The translations under genes and the position numbers were made by a program. From NCBI RefSeq assembly GCF_042242105.1, contig NC_092029.1, forward strand, positions 10,719,885-10,783,884: a stretch of 64,000 bases of DNA, given 5' to 3'. Below, piece by piece: positions 49,824 through 64,000 of this stretch (its first letter is position 1; every line of letters starts with the position of its first letter). The DNA comes from Pempheris klunzingeri. Taxonomy: Eukaryota > Chordata > Actinopteri > Acropomatiformes > Pempheridae. The notes under the pieces were generated by a model. It saw only the letters and a program-made list of their open reading frames with translations. It had not been told where the DNA came from and searched no databases.

Positions 49824-51146
49824 GACGGTGAAAGTATTCTGAGCTACGAGAAATGATGTTTGCAGAGCATTTCCGACTGAGACAACAGTGTGTAAGCAGT
49901 TATTCAGGTTACTCTCCTCTGCTTCTGTGGAGAGGAAGAACCGGAGGAGTGATGCGTTAAAGGGCGGTGCAAAGCCATGTACCGACACTTTCTGGTAAGA
50001 ATAGCAGGATACTTGCACAGGATACGACACATGTTGCAAAAGAAAATCATTTTATCTTGATGCAACACGCAGGGTTTTGTCGACACAGAGGATGCTGTAA
50101 TAACTTGTGTATGATGTGGTTTTCCATTTAAAGGAAAAAGTTTCATTATCTTGTTAAATATTCTTAAAATTAGGCCACAACTATTGCTTATAGAAGTAGA
50201 TGTAATATCACAGAATCATGTTCATACATAAAAATCTTAAACTCAGATTTAGAAGTGAAATTGAGAGAAACTGCAGACAGCAGATTAAATTGAATCAAAC
50301 ATCCTCCCAGTGTCAAACTGTACTTTCATCATTCTGCACAGTGAAACTCAAACATCCAAGTAAAGCAAAAATAAGCAAAACACAGTTTTGGGTGAAGGGA
50401 GGGGCGATTTTAAATACCAGTAACTTTTAATGGGGCTACAGTTACATTTATACAGAGACAAACACAGACAATTCATGTTAACTGTACATGATGGAACAGT
50501 GTTAACTATTGGACATTATTTTCAGTATGTACATCACTAACGCTGCAACAGATCTGGGCCTTTAACCTTTTCTTCTCACAGGACTCTGTGCCTAATGTGT
50601 CCCTCCCCCACAGGGAGGTCAGAGGTCACAGTCTGCTTGTCTTTAGGGCCTCTGGGGGGTAAAGTCTGTTTCTTGCTTGAGATGCTTTTCTTCCAAAACC
50701 ATCTTCATCCACACTGTTGCACTGAGTAGCTGCCATGTCACAAGACTGTAAGGTTAATCTATTTTAAAGAAAATAAATATATTTTTTACTCTGCAGTGAA
50801 TGTTGGGTAAACATTTCCATGAGGTGACATGAAGAGGTTTAGTTTGGAGTTAGCTGTCCAAATATTTCTAAGAGCAGCGAGGAAGAAATAACTTCACTGG
50901 TTGAGTTAATAAACTTTGGAGCCAAGAGCAGAAGTTACTCAACAGGTAGAGATAATTTCAAATTTCTGTATCCATGACTATAATATTTGACCAACAGTGT
51001 GAAGTTCAGCAGTCTGTCCAACAAGCTTATGGGTGACTCCACAGGTTCAACTCAACCAATGAAAAAAAGACTTCTGCCTCTGTGAAATCTTTGCAAACTC
51101 CATCCTGCAGACGTTTCACCACCAGTCTGCATCCTGCAGCCTTTTT
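49824..51146. other. acss1 5' flank and vsx2 3' UTR
   Basis: Acss1 and vsx2 are tandem on the minus strand, so this interval holds the acss1 promoter (near 49824) and the vsx2 3' UTR (leftward from 51147). No other coding exon is seen. A clear AATAAA for vsx2 was not found; a minus-strand ATTAAA (plus TTTAAT near 50427) is a weak candidate. Confidence 0.45.
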
Positions 51147-55873
<4,727 letters not shown>

Positions 55874-55993
55874 GGCGGCGAGGTTCCACTTTTTTTTTTT
55901 TAATTCTCTGCTCCCTCCAAAAGAGCCACAGTCCCTGGTGCAATGAGCGCTGTGATGCTCTTTCTTTATCTCCCTGCCCGCCTCTCTGCTGCG

Positions 55994-56027
55994 CTTTTTA
56001 TCCCACAGGCAACAGGCGGCAGCCAAT
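55994..56027 (-). promoter_or_regulatory. vsx2 core promoter: TATA-like box and CCAAT box
   Basis: On the minus strand GGGATAAAAAGCGC (TATA-like, about 56003-55990) lies about 120 bases upstream of the vsx2 ATG. An inverted CCAAT box (plus-strand CCAAT at 56023-56027) is 25 bases further upstream. The spacing would put transcription start near 55965 and give a 5' UTR of about 90 nt. Inferred from sequence only. Confidence 0.5.
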
Positions 56028-57039
56028 CACAGCAGGGCAGAGACTGCACACTCAAGTTTGATCAGATCCGTGAGGCTTCATTACAGCAAATAATGCACTT
56101 TATGGCAATAAGAAAGACAATGTAACCGTCATATTTGCCTTTTATCCAAGAAATCCTGAAGAAAAAGATTGATTATCTTTTTAGTCTTTGTCAAACAGCA
56201 TAAAGTGTTTTAATCTCCTCCAGCTGATGACTTTCAGTTTCAACAGAAAAACCTTCATCTGAGCTTTGGTGCCACATTTCTGTATTTCCGTTCAGCGCGT
56301 AAAAACTAGAAAACACTAAGAGCTTTGTAGGTTACTGTCTCGCTGAATTTGTACGTGTTGTGGTTTGATTTCTAACCTGAAACAGAGCAGGTGAGATTGT
56401 TTTTAAAGACAGAAAATTAGTGACAGAAAAAAAAGCATCAGCGGAAGAGGGATTTAATGCTCTTACTTTCACCGTAAGTCTTAATGTCTCTGTCGCTGAT
56501 CATCAAATGGATCCAATCAGCCGGAAAAATCCCTCAAGTCGAGGAAAATCAGCTTAATTTGCAGCGCGTTTGTCCTCATTTAAACGAAGCCATTGTTGTT
56601 ATTTATTACAAAAATACTGAAAACCAAAAAAATACAGTAATTCTATTGTGACTAAATCTGCTGCTTTGTTGTATAAAACACGGTTTGCTTGCAATTATTC
56701 CCATGAGCTCAATATTTTATTTCAGCCTATTTGTATACTTAATGTAAGTAGAAGTCCAAAGGTGATTTGATATTATTCATAACAATAATTAAAGGAAAAG
56801 TCTCATTCATAATTTCAAATGTTTGATCACCAAAATGACACACATGACATTAAATATCAGCTCTGTTTAAGAAGAGCAGCCAGATTTTTCCACCTCACTG
56901 CACTGCTTGATAACCCAGTTTTTAATATTTTCCAATAAATTAGCCAATAAGGAGGCTAATCCATTAAAAAATGATAATAAAAACATGAAACTCGGGTCAC
57001 ATCGGATCACTGCTCGTCTGTCACTGGTCAAATGAAAAG

Positions 57040-57260
57040 AAACACTCATAAACAGAAGCTCATTTCTCCATCGGTTAATGAATCAATTCAGTTTGTTATT
57101 AGAGGGACCACGAGCTGATTGATCCGCCACCAGCCTCGAGCTCTAACGTCCCATATAGCCGCACTGTCATTTGCATATTCTAATTAGGTTTGCGCACTAA
57201 ACGTTTTGTCTCTGGTGGCGCATCTGTTGACAGATTATTACGCGTTTTTTTGTACTTTGA
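57040..57260. promoter_or_regulatory. candidate vsx2 upstream enhancer with octamer and TAATTAG sites
   Basis: About 1.3 kb upstream of the vsx2 ATG. It contains a perfect octamer ATTTGCAT (57169-57176, POU/OCT site) five bases before TAATTAG (57181-57187), within TTGCATATTCTAATTAGGTT. Nearby are GAGCTGATTGATCC and GACAGATTATTACGCG. The block is non-repetitive and GC-balanced. Regulatory role is inferred from motif density and position. Confidence 0.45.
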
Positions 57261-57599
57261 CCGGTCACATGGGAAATAAAACAATATCCCAGTTGAGAGT
57301 ATTTAGGGCACAACAGGGTGGTAATTAAATAGGAGACCAACAGAGGGGCGAATACCAGTGCACAGTGCAGCAACAGATCTATTTACCTCCTGAGGTTCAA
57401 CTGTCTTTTTCCTTCACACATACAAAAAGCCTCGGCGCAGACCGAGAGGTTACACGGTGTTTCTCCGATTTTCAAAGTAAGAGCGAAGACATTCAGGATG
57501 CCAGGGGAAATCATCTGCAGCCCGTCTCCACACTCGTTTATCACCGTATGAACCTCGGCTCAAATTCAAACCCACTCAATTGTGAAATGAAGTGAAAAT

Positions 57600-57800
57600 A
57601 CTCTCATTTTTCCCCTCTGTTTCCACAAACCTAATCCTCGCTAATCAGCTATTATTCAATTATTGCGGAGTTTCAATCGTTCGGAGATAATTTGCGGCAC
57701 ACTTTCGGACATCTGGACAGATAATTACGCAGAGGAGAGTTTATGGAGATGAGTGGACGCGCGGGGTGTTGTCGGTGGGACATGTGGTGATGAATAAATA
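57600..57800. promoter_or_regulatory. candidate regulatory block upstream of vsx2
   Basis: Contains CCTAATCCTCGCTAATCAGC, with an OTX/CRX-type TAATCC, then TTCAATTATTGCGG and AGATAATTTGCGG. Non-repetitive. The case is weaker than for the 57040-57260 block. Confidence 0.3.
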
Positions 57801-58381
57801 AATAAATGGCTGGTTCCGGCAGGACTGTTTGGCAGGAGGGCGTCAGGCTGTCAGTGACGGTCAGACTCACAACAGATTTACTGCTGGTTTGCAATCTGAG
57901 ATATGATCGAGAGACGTGGCTGCACCCCGGTCAAGTCAATTATCAGGCTCCATGATGCTGTGTGGACCAGTGTGCTTCATCCTCCTGCAGGAACACAGAC
58001 TGTAGGCCTGAAGTCAGTCCGTGCCAATACATATTCTTCTTATTATAATAAAGGAAATTAGTTTAAATGATTTAGCCTTTATGTTCCTAAATCTGTGTTA
58101 AATTGTAGATAAAAATCAAATTCTCACTGTGTAGGAAAAATCTTTAAAAAAAAAAAGAAATGTTCCAAAAATAAATGGATAAATGAATCAAAATGCACAA
58201 TATAAAATAAACACTTCAATCAAGCGGCCCACATGTTGTAAAGAGAGAGTGAAGAGAGTGAAAGAGAGAAGAGTGAGCTGACTTAAATTACCTTCAGCAT
58301 CTCATGAGAAGCTATTAGAGAGACATCTCATCAGAGATGAATAAAGAGATCAGTGCCTGCCATGCTAATGAGGTTTCTACA

Positions 58382-58382
<1 letters not shown>

Positions 58383-58412
<30 letters not shown>
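58383..58412. repeat. (CA)n microsatellite
   Basis: About 15 CA units in the vsx2 upstream region. Confidence 0.9.
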
Positions 58413-58415
<3 letters not shown>

Positions 58416-59211
58416 AGACCTGTGTGGCTGACATCCATGAATCACACTCTGCTCAGATCAGGGCAAAGCTATAGACACATGTTTGCATCATATGAGCGTC
58501 ACATCTGAAGGTTCATCTTTGTCTTTCTGACAAACGAACATGTTTTCAGAAAAATACAAAATCAAAACTTGACACAGACAGACAGGAAGCTCAAAATGGA
58601 TTTTCTCTGATTCAAGAAAGACTGAAGCACTGTACGGATTTTTACTGCAGGAGATCAGATGTTATCAACATGTAACAGGAATTATTTGCTGGTTTTTCAT
58701 CAATCTTTAGAACTATAAAATTTACCAAAGCATATATTTAACCTCTGTTTGGGCATTTAATTGACTATAATACATGTTAAATGTGGTTATTTGACAACCC
58801 AGGGTTGAAACAAATAATGCCAAATTAAGGCCCTAGTTATGAGAAGATGTGTGAGCAGTTGTTTAATATGTGTTTAAAATGTGATTTAATCAATCCAAAG
58901 ATTTGGTGTTCTTAAAATCACTTCCTGTAGCTTAAACCATTTGTTTCTCCAAGGAAATATAAAGTCATAAAACCTGTGTGTGTGCACACCAAAGCTTAAT
59001 CCTGCCAACTACATTAAAACAGCAACAAATTATGGAGTCTTAAGTATTTTAATAAGTATAGCAATATTGTTATTACAGCAGCAGACTCCACACAGACAGA
59101 GGCAGCCATTAGAGCAGCTTCTGAAGTTGTTGTGTACAACCTCTACTCCCTCGTCACGTTCCTCAAGATCTTCTCCAGGGGGCGTCAATCTTTTTCTGTG
59201 ATGATCTTCTG

Positions 59212-60443
59212 TCACGCCTTCGTAAAGGCGAGGGGCCGGGCCTCAGCGTATGAAGACAACACTGAGACTATCAGATCAAACCTGGGCTGCAGCTCTGCAC
59301 CAGACCCTCCAGGGCCACGCTGGCCTGCTGCTGGATGAAAACATTCGCAGATGATCCTGTCGGGCTGAGAGTCCATGTCACTCTTCAGGTAGACGTAAAG
59401 ACAAACCATGGTGTCCATTGCTGCACAGGCCACTGAGGAGCAAAGACTTTTATCCTAGAGGATGAGAACAAACCCGTCAGTGGTCATACTCCTGATACAG
59501 TCGCACACACACAGATACAACAGCATGAAACATGGGAGACTAAGAGGAAAATGTCTTCTGTACCTCTTCGATCAGAGCCAGACACACCTCCTGCAGTTTG
59601 GCCACCAGTGTCTGGATGCTGCAGAGCTCAGATCTTCCTTCCATCCTCTTCATCCTGTGCTTCATCCTGGGTTTAGGTGTTGAACTCTACTGTACTCTAC
59701 TGAAGAACAAACAACTGACCTTAACCCCAAGACATTTAGCCACTGAACTGATGAAGATTGCAGAAGTAAAGGATGTTGGCACTGTAGGTTCTTACCAGTC
59801 ATCTGAGCTGAGCAGCTTAAAGCAGAGGGACTGACAGTAGCTGTAGCTCCTCGCAGCTCTTCTTCTTGGCTGTCTGGAGCTTCCATGCACTGACTGTCTT
59901 CTTGCTTTCACTGACAACCTTTGCAGGCTGCAGGGACATCCCCCAACGAGGCCCTGTCTTCTTGGATGGGACAGGTTTTGAGCCACTACAGATTTTCTTC
60001 TGGGGCCAGCCGGGGGTCGAGGTGAATCGACGACGGAGTGTCCACCAAGCTGAGAGAAGCAGATGGGCTGGAGCTCCGGTCTCTGTCGAGATGCACCTCC
60101 TTCTCCTTCTCCTTCTCCTTCTCCTTCTCCTTCTCCTCCTCCTTCTCCTTCTCCTTCTCCTTCTCCTCCTCCTCCTCCTCCTCCTCCTCCTCCTCCTCCT
60201 CCTGAGTTTCTGGACTCCTCTGGTGTCTCTGGGACCTGGATGTCCTGCCCTTGCTGATCACCTCGGCTTTAAGAGGAGGAGTCCCAGTTTCTCCAGCACA
60301 GCAGCGGTGCATGCTGTCTGTGAAGCACACAGCATCTCTGTTTGACGGGTCAGAGCCTCCCTCTCAGCCTTCTGTTTGTCCACAATCATGGACTGACAGC
60401 TGAAGACATCAGGACGCTCTCGTCTCTGGTGCCTCTCAGTACT
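59212..60443 (-). pseudogene. unrecognised multi-exon gene, probably decaying (or mis-sequenced)
   Basis: Coding-like exons on the minus strand. Exon a, 60443-60262: after ATCGCAG it encodes 60 residues including QSMIVDKQKAEREALTRQTE and ends at AG|GTGATC. Exon c, about 59930-59796: SLCFKLLSSDDW, ending at TG|GTAAGA. Exon d, 59666-59564: 34 residues joining exon c in phase, with ELCSIQTLVAKLQEVCLALI, ending at AG|GTACAG. Exon e, 59454-59212: DKSLCSSVACAAMDTMVCLY then VYLKSDMDSQPDRIICEC. A Glu/Lys-rich repeat (about 60093-60201) lies between a and c. In exons c and e, protein-like sequence continues in a shifted frame past short homopolymers (GGG at 59827-59829, AAAA at 59338-59341). No 5' exon was found. 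The mainly helical protein matches no family I know. I infer either a decaying host gene or two homopolymer sequence errors. Confidence 0.5.
60093..60201. repeat. (CTT/CTC)n trinucleotide tract
   Basis: Mixed CTTCTC and CTC units over about 110 bases. It reads as Glu/Lys repeats on the minus strand and Leu or Ser-Pro repeats on the plus strand. It may be intronic or coding within the unrecognised gene; the long plus-strand Leu-rich frame is an artefact. Confidence 0.9.
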
Positions 60444-61539
60444 CTGCGATTAACAGAAAAAAAAAAATTAAGTTCTTAAAACATTACTGTATTTCACTTT
60501 TGGTTTGGTTGAAGTTGAAGTTCAGGCAAAAGCTAACTACTCAGTGGACCCTGAGTTTTAATCACAAACAAAAGTTTCTGTCCACAGAGCTCCTGTGGGG
60601 AGCTGAAGACCTGGTCTTATGTCAGAAGGTGGTTCACATTCAGAGACCTGTTTCACCTGCTCCCCTCACAGAACATTTACATCCTTAATATTTACTCCTT
60701 CTCCCTCACAGTCTTTACTAAAACCAAAGCCTTTTCAGTATCATCATGGCACAGAGAGATCAGTCACAGATTGAACAGTAAATAATGAATGGTCGGTGCT
60801 TGTTTAGCGCCTCCCTTGTGTTTTTGACCATTCAAAGCGCTTTTACGCTACACTCACATTCCCACAGGAGGAATCTAAGTCGGAGGAAACTATTCTATCA
60901 CACAGCCATGTTTTTCTTGCAATAAACGGGACCTGCGTCCTGTGTGATTATTGGAGAAACAAATAATCTGTCAGGCTGATAGGGACACAACACTGGTGAG
61001 CACATATTATGGGCCACACCAGAGTAATGCAGCCAATGTTTTGTTGGATTTTGTGTTTTGTTATTGTGTTTTTGAACCTAACTAACAGACTACAGACATT
61101 CAAAAAAACTTGGAGATGCTTTTTGCACAACTGGGAAACCAAGTTACATAACTATGACAAAGAAAAGCATTTTATGCATGACAGCGTGATGAACTAATCA
61201 ACCATATACATGTTGTTGTTTGTTTGTTATTTCCAAAACATGAAAACCAGTAATTTTTTCAACCAAAAAATGACCTCTGACTTTATGGAGATAAGTAATC
61301 CAACACTCTTTGTCCACATTTATTTTCTATCAAATGCATAAATAATTCATTATGGAACATATTAGTAACTGAAATGATTGTTAAGTCAACTACAACTTCA
61401 ATAAAATAACAGGTTACAGCAGTCTGGGTCAGTGATGAGTTTTCGAAAACCAGCTCTGTCTGTCCGATCCATCTTTGTCTTTGTTTGAGGCTCCAGAAAT
61501 GGCTCTTCTAATCTAGCTAATTGCCGTTTCCCAGAGCTC

Positions 61540-62230
61540 GGCATTTAAGAAGACGAGCTGGGTCACCAAACAGCCGTTGATCAAAACATCCTATTAAGGT
61601 GAAGAAACAAAAGGCTCTCACAATCCTAACAATGTGCCACTGGTGATTCAACAGTTTGCTCTGTGGGCACAAAGCATTAATTAGGGCAATAACTTCATGC
61701 TATTGCCGTTCTATAGTCTCCATTTCTGTATGAGTGCATCTATTTATGCTCTGAAGTTTGTCGGGGACTCTGACTTGCCGAGTGTGCCACATTCCCCTGT
61801 TCCATGTGCAGATGTGTTATTGGCGTAATGAGGAAAATGCTTTGGGGAAACGTGGGAGAGAGGCCCCCCAACTCCAAAACTTTCTTGACAAAATAATATT
61901 CCTCATTGTGGTCACTCGTAACGAGAATTGACATAATTACTTGGGCCCATTTCTTGTCTAATTAGCACACTTCCACGGTGGACAGGGACTAGCAGTTAGA
62001 CAGGAGAAGGGAACTGGACAGGCATGGCAGTAGCAACACAAAAAGGGGCCTCTGGTTTCAGCGTAATTAGGTGAGACAATGCCCCTGACTGTTTTGAGCT
62101 ATGGCAGCGGCTCAGAGCTGGGGCCAAACAGGCGAGCGGACTCCCCAAGACCCTAATAAGCCCCTAATTGTCTTTTTTTGGATTCACATGGGCAGCAACA
62201 GCAGGCATGAAGACTGCCTACTCTTTGCCT
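61540..62230. promoter_or_regulatory. candidate distal vsx2 regulatory block with TAATTAGC
   Basis: About 5.7-6.4 kb upstream of vsx2. This long non-repetitive segment has AATTAGGGCAATAACTTCAT, ACATAATTACTTGGGCCC, an exact TAATTAGC (61959-61966), CAGCGTAATTAGGTGAG and CCTAATAAGCCCCTAATTGT. TAATTAGC is the known preferred VSX2/CHX10 site. The dense, evenly composed sequence looks constrained, but no alignment was made. Confidence 0.45.
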
Positions 62231-62599
62231 CCTGCAGAGAGTTTTGTCTCGTCCTGCAGGAAGGGAGAAATTTGAGTTGACTCACTCAGGACCTTCACTG
62301 TTTGGCCCTCAAACTCCAGACAACTTGTTTTAATCTCCTGAGAAACAGCTGTCAATAGAGTTGCCGGAGCAGCAGTGTTTCGTTACAGACAATCATGAGG
62401 TGCATCTGGTTCAATAGATGCCAAGAAAATAATCTTACAATGTCGATTTACTCTTGATATTTGTGGCAGTCACTTTTCCACTGATTGCAATAAGAAAACA
62501 GATTGTATGAAGTCTACGAGAAAATGAGCCTACTTCTCACCAGATTTATTACCTTAGTAAACACTTTAGTGATAAGTTCATGGTCCCAGTCGCTAGTTT

Positions 62600-62825
62600 C
62601 AGTTCTTCTTCAATAAACCACGACGTTCATTCTGTAAATTATGGTCTCATTTAGAGTAAAATAGTCGATAAAGCAGGGTGGGACTAGCCAATCAGAGGCA
62701 AAATGAACATCACTTCTGGTTCTGACACCAAGATGGCGACGCCCAAAATACCCAACATAACCACAGTTCTCAAACCGTGATGTCATGGTGGCAACATCCA
62801 CTGCTTATATACTGTCTATGTGTGG
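62600..62825. repeat. dispersed repeat family C, copy 2
   Basis: Reverse-complement copy of the repeat at 27180-27385. Read on the minus strand it begins CATAGACAGTATATAAGCAG, then CACCATGACATCAC, CGCCATCTTGG, TTTGCCTCTGATTGG and AGTCCCACC. Confidence 0.7.
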
Positions 62826-62964
62826 GACATGTAGTTGGTAGTATCTGTAAACACAACACTGACATATCATCACCTTTAAAGTTGATATGGACAACATGTA
62901 ACACAACCAGCTGTCAATCGACTAGAGCCAAGTCTCTAATGACTTGACAGCATTCACTCCCTAT

Positions 62965-63330
62965 TAGCACTTTTTTGGTCTCCACCAACTCCTCAGGGAA
63001 ATGCTAAATTCTCCACTATGTTCACCAGCCTGTCGCTAACTGCTATTTTGTGCTGGGTAGGTAGTGTACAGTAGGCTTTTTTCAGAGCTTTTGTGATGAA
63101 AATATACAGCTTCCTGTCGCTGCTGGAGATGGTGCTGATGAGAGCAGTGAGAGTGAGTCACTACAGTAAAGTAAACAGTAAAGGTGTGGGCAGTAACACC
63201 AAAACAATGAGCCCAAAGATGCTAAAACGCTCTGTAGAGCTGAGGGGAACTATAGAGTTGGATGAAAACTATCTGTGGGTTTGTCACTGCAAGTGATCCC
63301 CCGTAAGAATCATATTTAATCCATCGTTCA
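62965..63330. repeat. dispersed repeat family A, copy 3
   Basis: The longest copy: TTTGGTCTCCACCAACTCCT, TATGTTCACCAGCCTGTCGC, GGTAGGTAGTGTACAGT, ACCAAAACAATGAGC and GAGGGGAACTATAGAGTTGG. Same strand as the other two copies. Its open frame (63093-63296) has no recognisable protein. Confidence 0.65.
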
Positions 63331-63779
63331 TATAAAAATACTGATCTGTGCAGCAAATTAAAACCTATTTTCATACTTTCATAGCAGCTTTAAATTTGAA
63401 ATTCATGATTTAAATTTTTTGGATAGTACTCGTGGTGTAGTCTGGTGGAACACAATATTAAGACCACACTATACTACATAAATAATATACATTATTGTTA
63501 CCTGGTCAGCACCTTTTTGTTGTTTGAATGTGCAAAAATTGTCTGCCAGCACGACACTCAACTTATTTGTAAGTTTTATCTTCTTCTTCTCCTCATTATT
63601 ATTATTATTATTTCCAGATTCACTTTCTTTTTTTCTTGCAGCTAAAGAAACATTTGAACCACAAGCTCTACAGGCTGCATTTCAACACTTTAAGATGAGC
63701 CCATTTAACACACACACACACAGACTGGTCCATATGTTTGAGGCCACCTCTAATGGCAGGTGGTAGCCAGAAGCCTCAA

Positions 63780-63990
63780 TATTTCATAATTCACTCTTTC
63801 TAACATCCCCTGCAGTCAAGGCCTCTCCACTCAGAAGAACGTCAATCCGATGCGCCCTCACTCCCTTAATTAGCTGTCAATTAGTGCAAATGAATCAACT
63901 CTTCGCCTAATTAAGCAATGCCACCAGGCAGCTCCCATATACAGGCCATTGTGTGAGCAGCATGAGAAAACCACAGCTAGCAAACTCGTT
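63780..63990. promoter_or_regulatory. candidate distal regulatory block with TAATTAGC
   Basis: About 8 kb upstream of vsx2. Contains TTAATTAGCTGTCAATTAGT with an exact TAATTAGC (63867-63874), followed by CAAATGAATCAAC and GCCTAATTAAGCAATG. Three homeodomain-type sites lie within about 50 bases in otherwise unique sequence. It may continue past the window edge. Confidence 0.45.
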
Positions 63991-64000
63991 TTGGATCACG

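Larger units (their letters stand above)
55874..59211. other. vsx2 upstream region
   Basis: No gene seen. The interval holds the vsx2 promoter, candidate regulatory blocks at 56440-56600, 57040-57260 and 57600-57800 with homeodomain or POU-like sites, and a (CA)n microsatellite at 58383-58412. The rest is AT-rich unique sequence. Confidence 0.5.
60444..64000. other. right-hand intergenic region
   Basis: No convincing gene. A weak minus-strand open stretch near 60650-60560 could be an exon of the unrecognised gene but lacks clear splice sites. The region holds candidate regulatory blocks (61540-62230 and 63780-63990) and copies of repeat families C (62600-62825) and A (62965-63330). Confidence 0.5.

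Noticed and set aside
59866-60345. Plus-strand open frame with a long Leu run, and a second with Ser-Pro repeats
   Set aside because: Both come from the CTT/CTC trinucleotide tract; the protein-like exons are on the minus strand.
60500-60688. Possible upstream exon of the unrecognised gene, on the minus strand
   Set aside because: A 30-residue open stretch exists but no convincing acceptor and donor pair.

Overview
This window is nuclear DNA from a ray-finned fish, most likely a percomorph teleost. The genes have many short exons with GT–AG introns, long AT-rich introns, abundant (TG)n/(CA)n microsatellites and short interspersed repeats typical of fish. Every confidently named gene aligns along most of its length with a vertebrate protein I know by sequence. 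These are recall-based identifications; no search was run.

Layout, left to right: the last two coding exons of daam1 (+, 1-524); l3hypdh (-, 2472-4545, 5 exons, about 344 aa); kcnh5 (-, 7562-20865, 11 exons, about 1054 aa); sgpp1 (+, 22804-28997, 3 exons, about 440 aa); abcd4 (+, 31837-39753, 19 exons, about 617 aa); an acss1-type acetyl-CoA synthetase (-, 40460-49823, 14 exons, about 680 aa); vsx2 (-, 51147-55873, 5 exons, about 382 aa); and an unrecognised, possibly decaying minus-strand gene (about 59212-60443). For the six complete named genes the exon phases sum exactly to an open reading frame.

The genes do not form a pathway. They are a syntenic block: DAAM1, L3HYPDH, KCNH5, SGPP1, ABCD4 and VSX2 all lie on human 14q23-q24, while ACSS1 lies near VSX1 on human 20p11. 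The block therefore looks like a compact version of the ancestral VSX neighbourhood. Gene pairs are convergent (daam1/l3hypdh, abcd4/acss1), divergent (kcnh5/sgpp1) or tandem (acss1/vsx2).

The non-coding part has two themes. The first is repeats: a 701-bp Tc1/mariner-like internally deleted DNA transposon, a small inverted-repeat element, two LINE 3' fragments and three dispersed repeat families with two or three copies each. The second is a set of candidate regulatory elements around vsx2 rich in homeodomain sites, including two exact TAATTAGC sites upstream. The oddest single feature is a roughly 175-bp (TG)n tract ending 9 nt before an abcd4 exon. I found no CRISPR array, operon, RNA gene, retrovirus-like element or clearly new multi-gene system.
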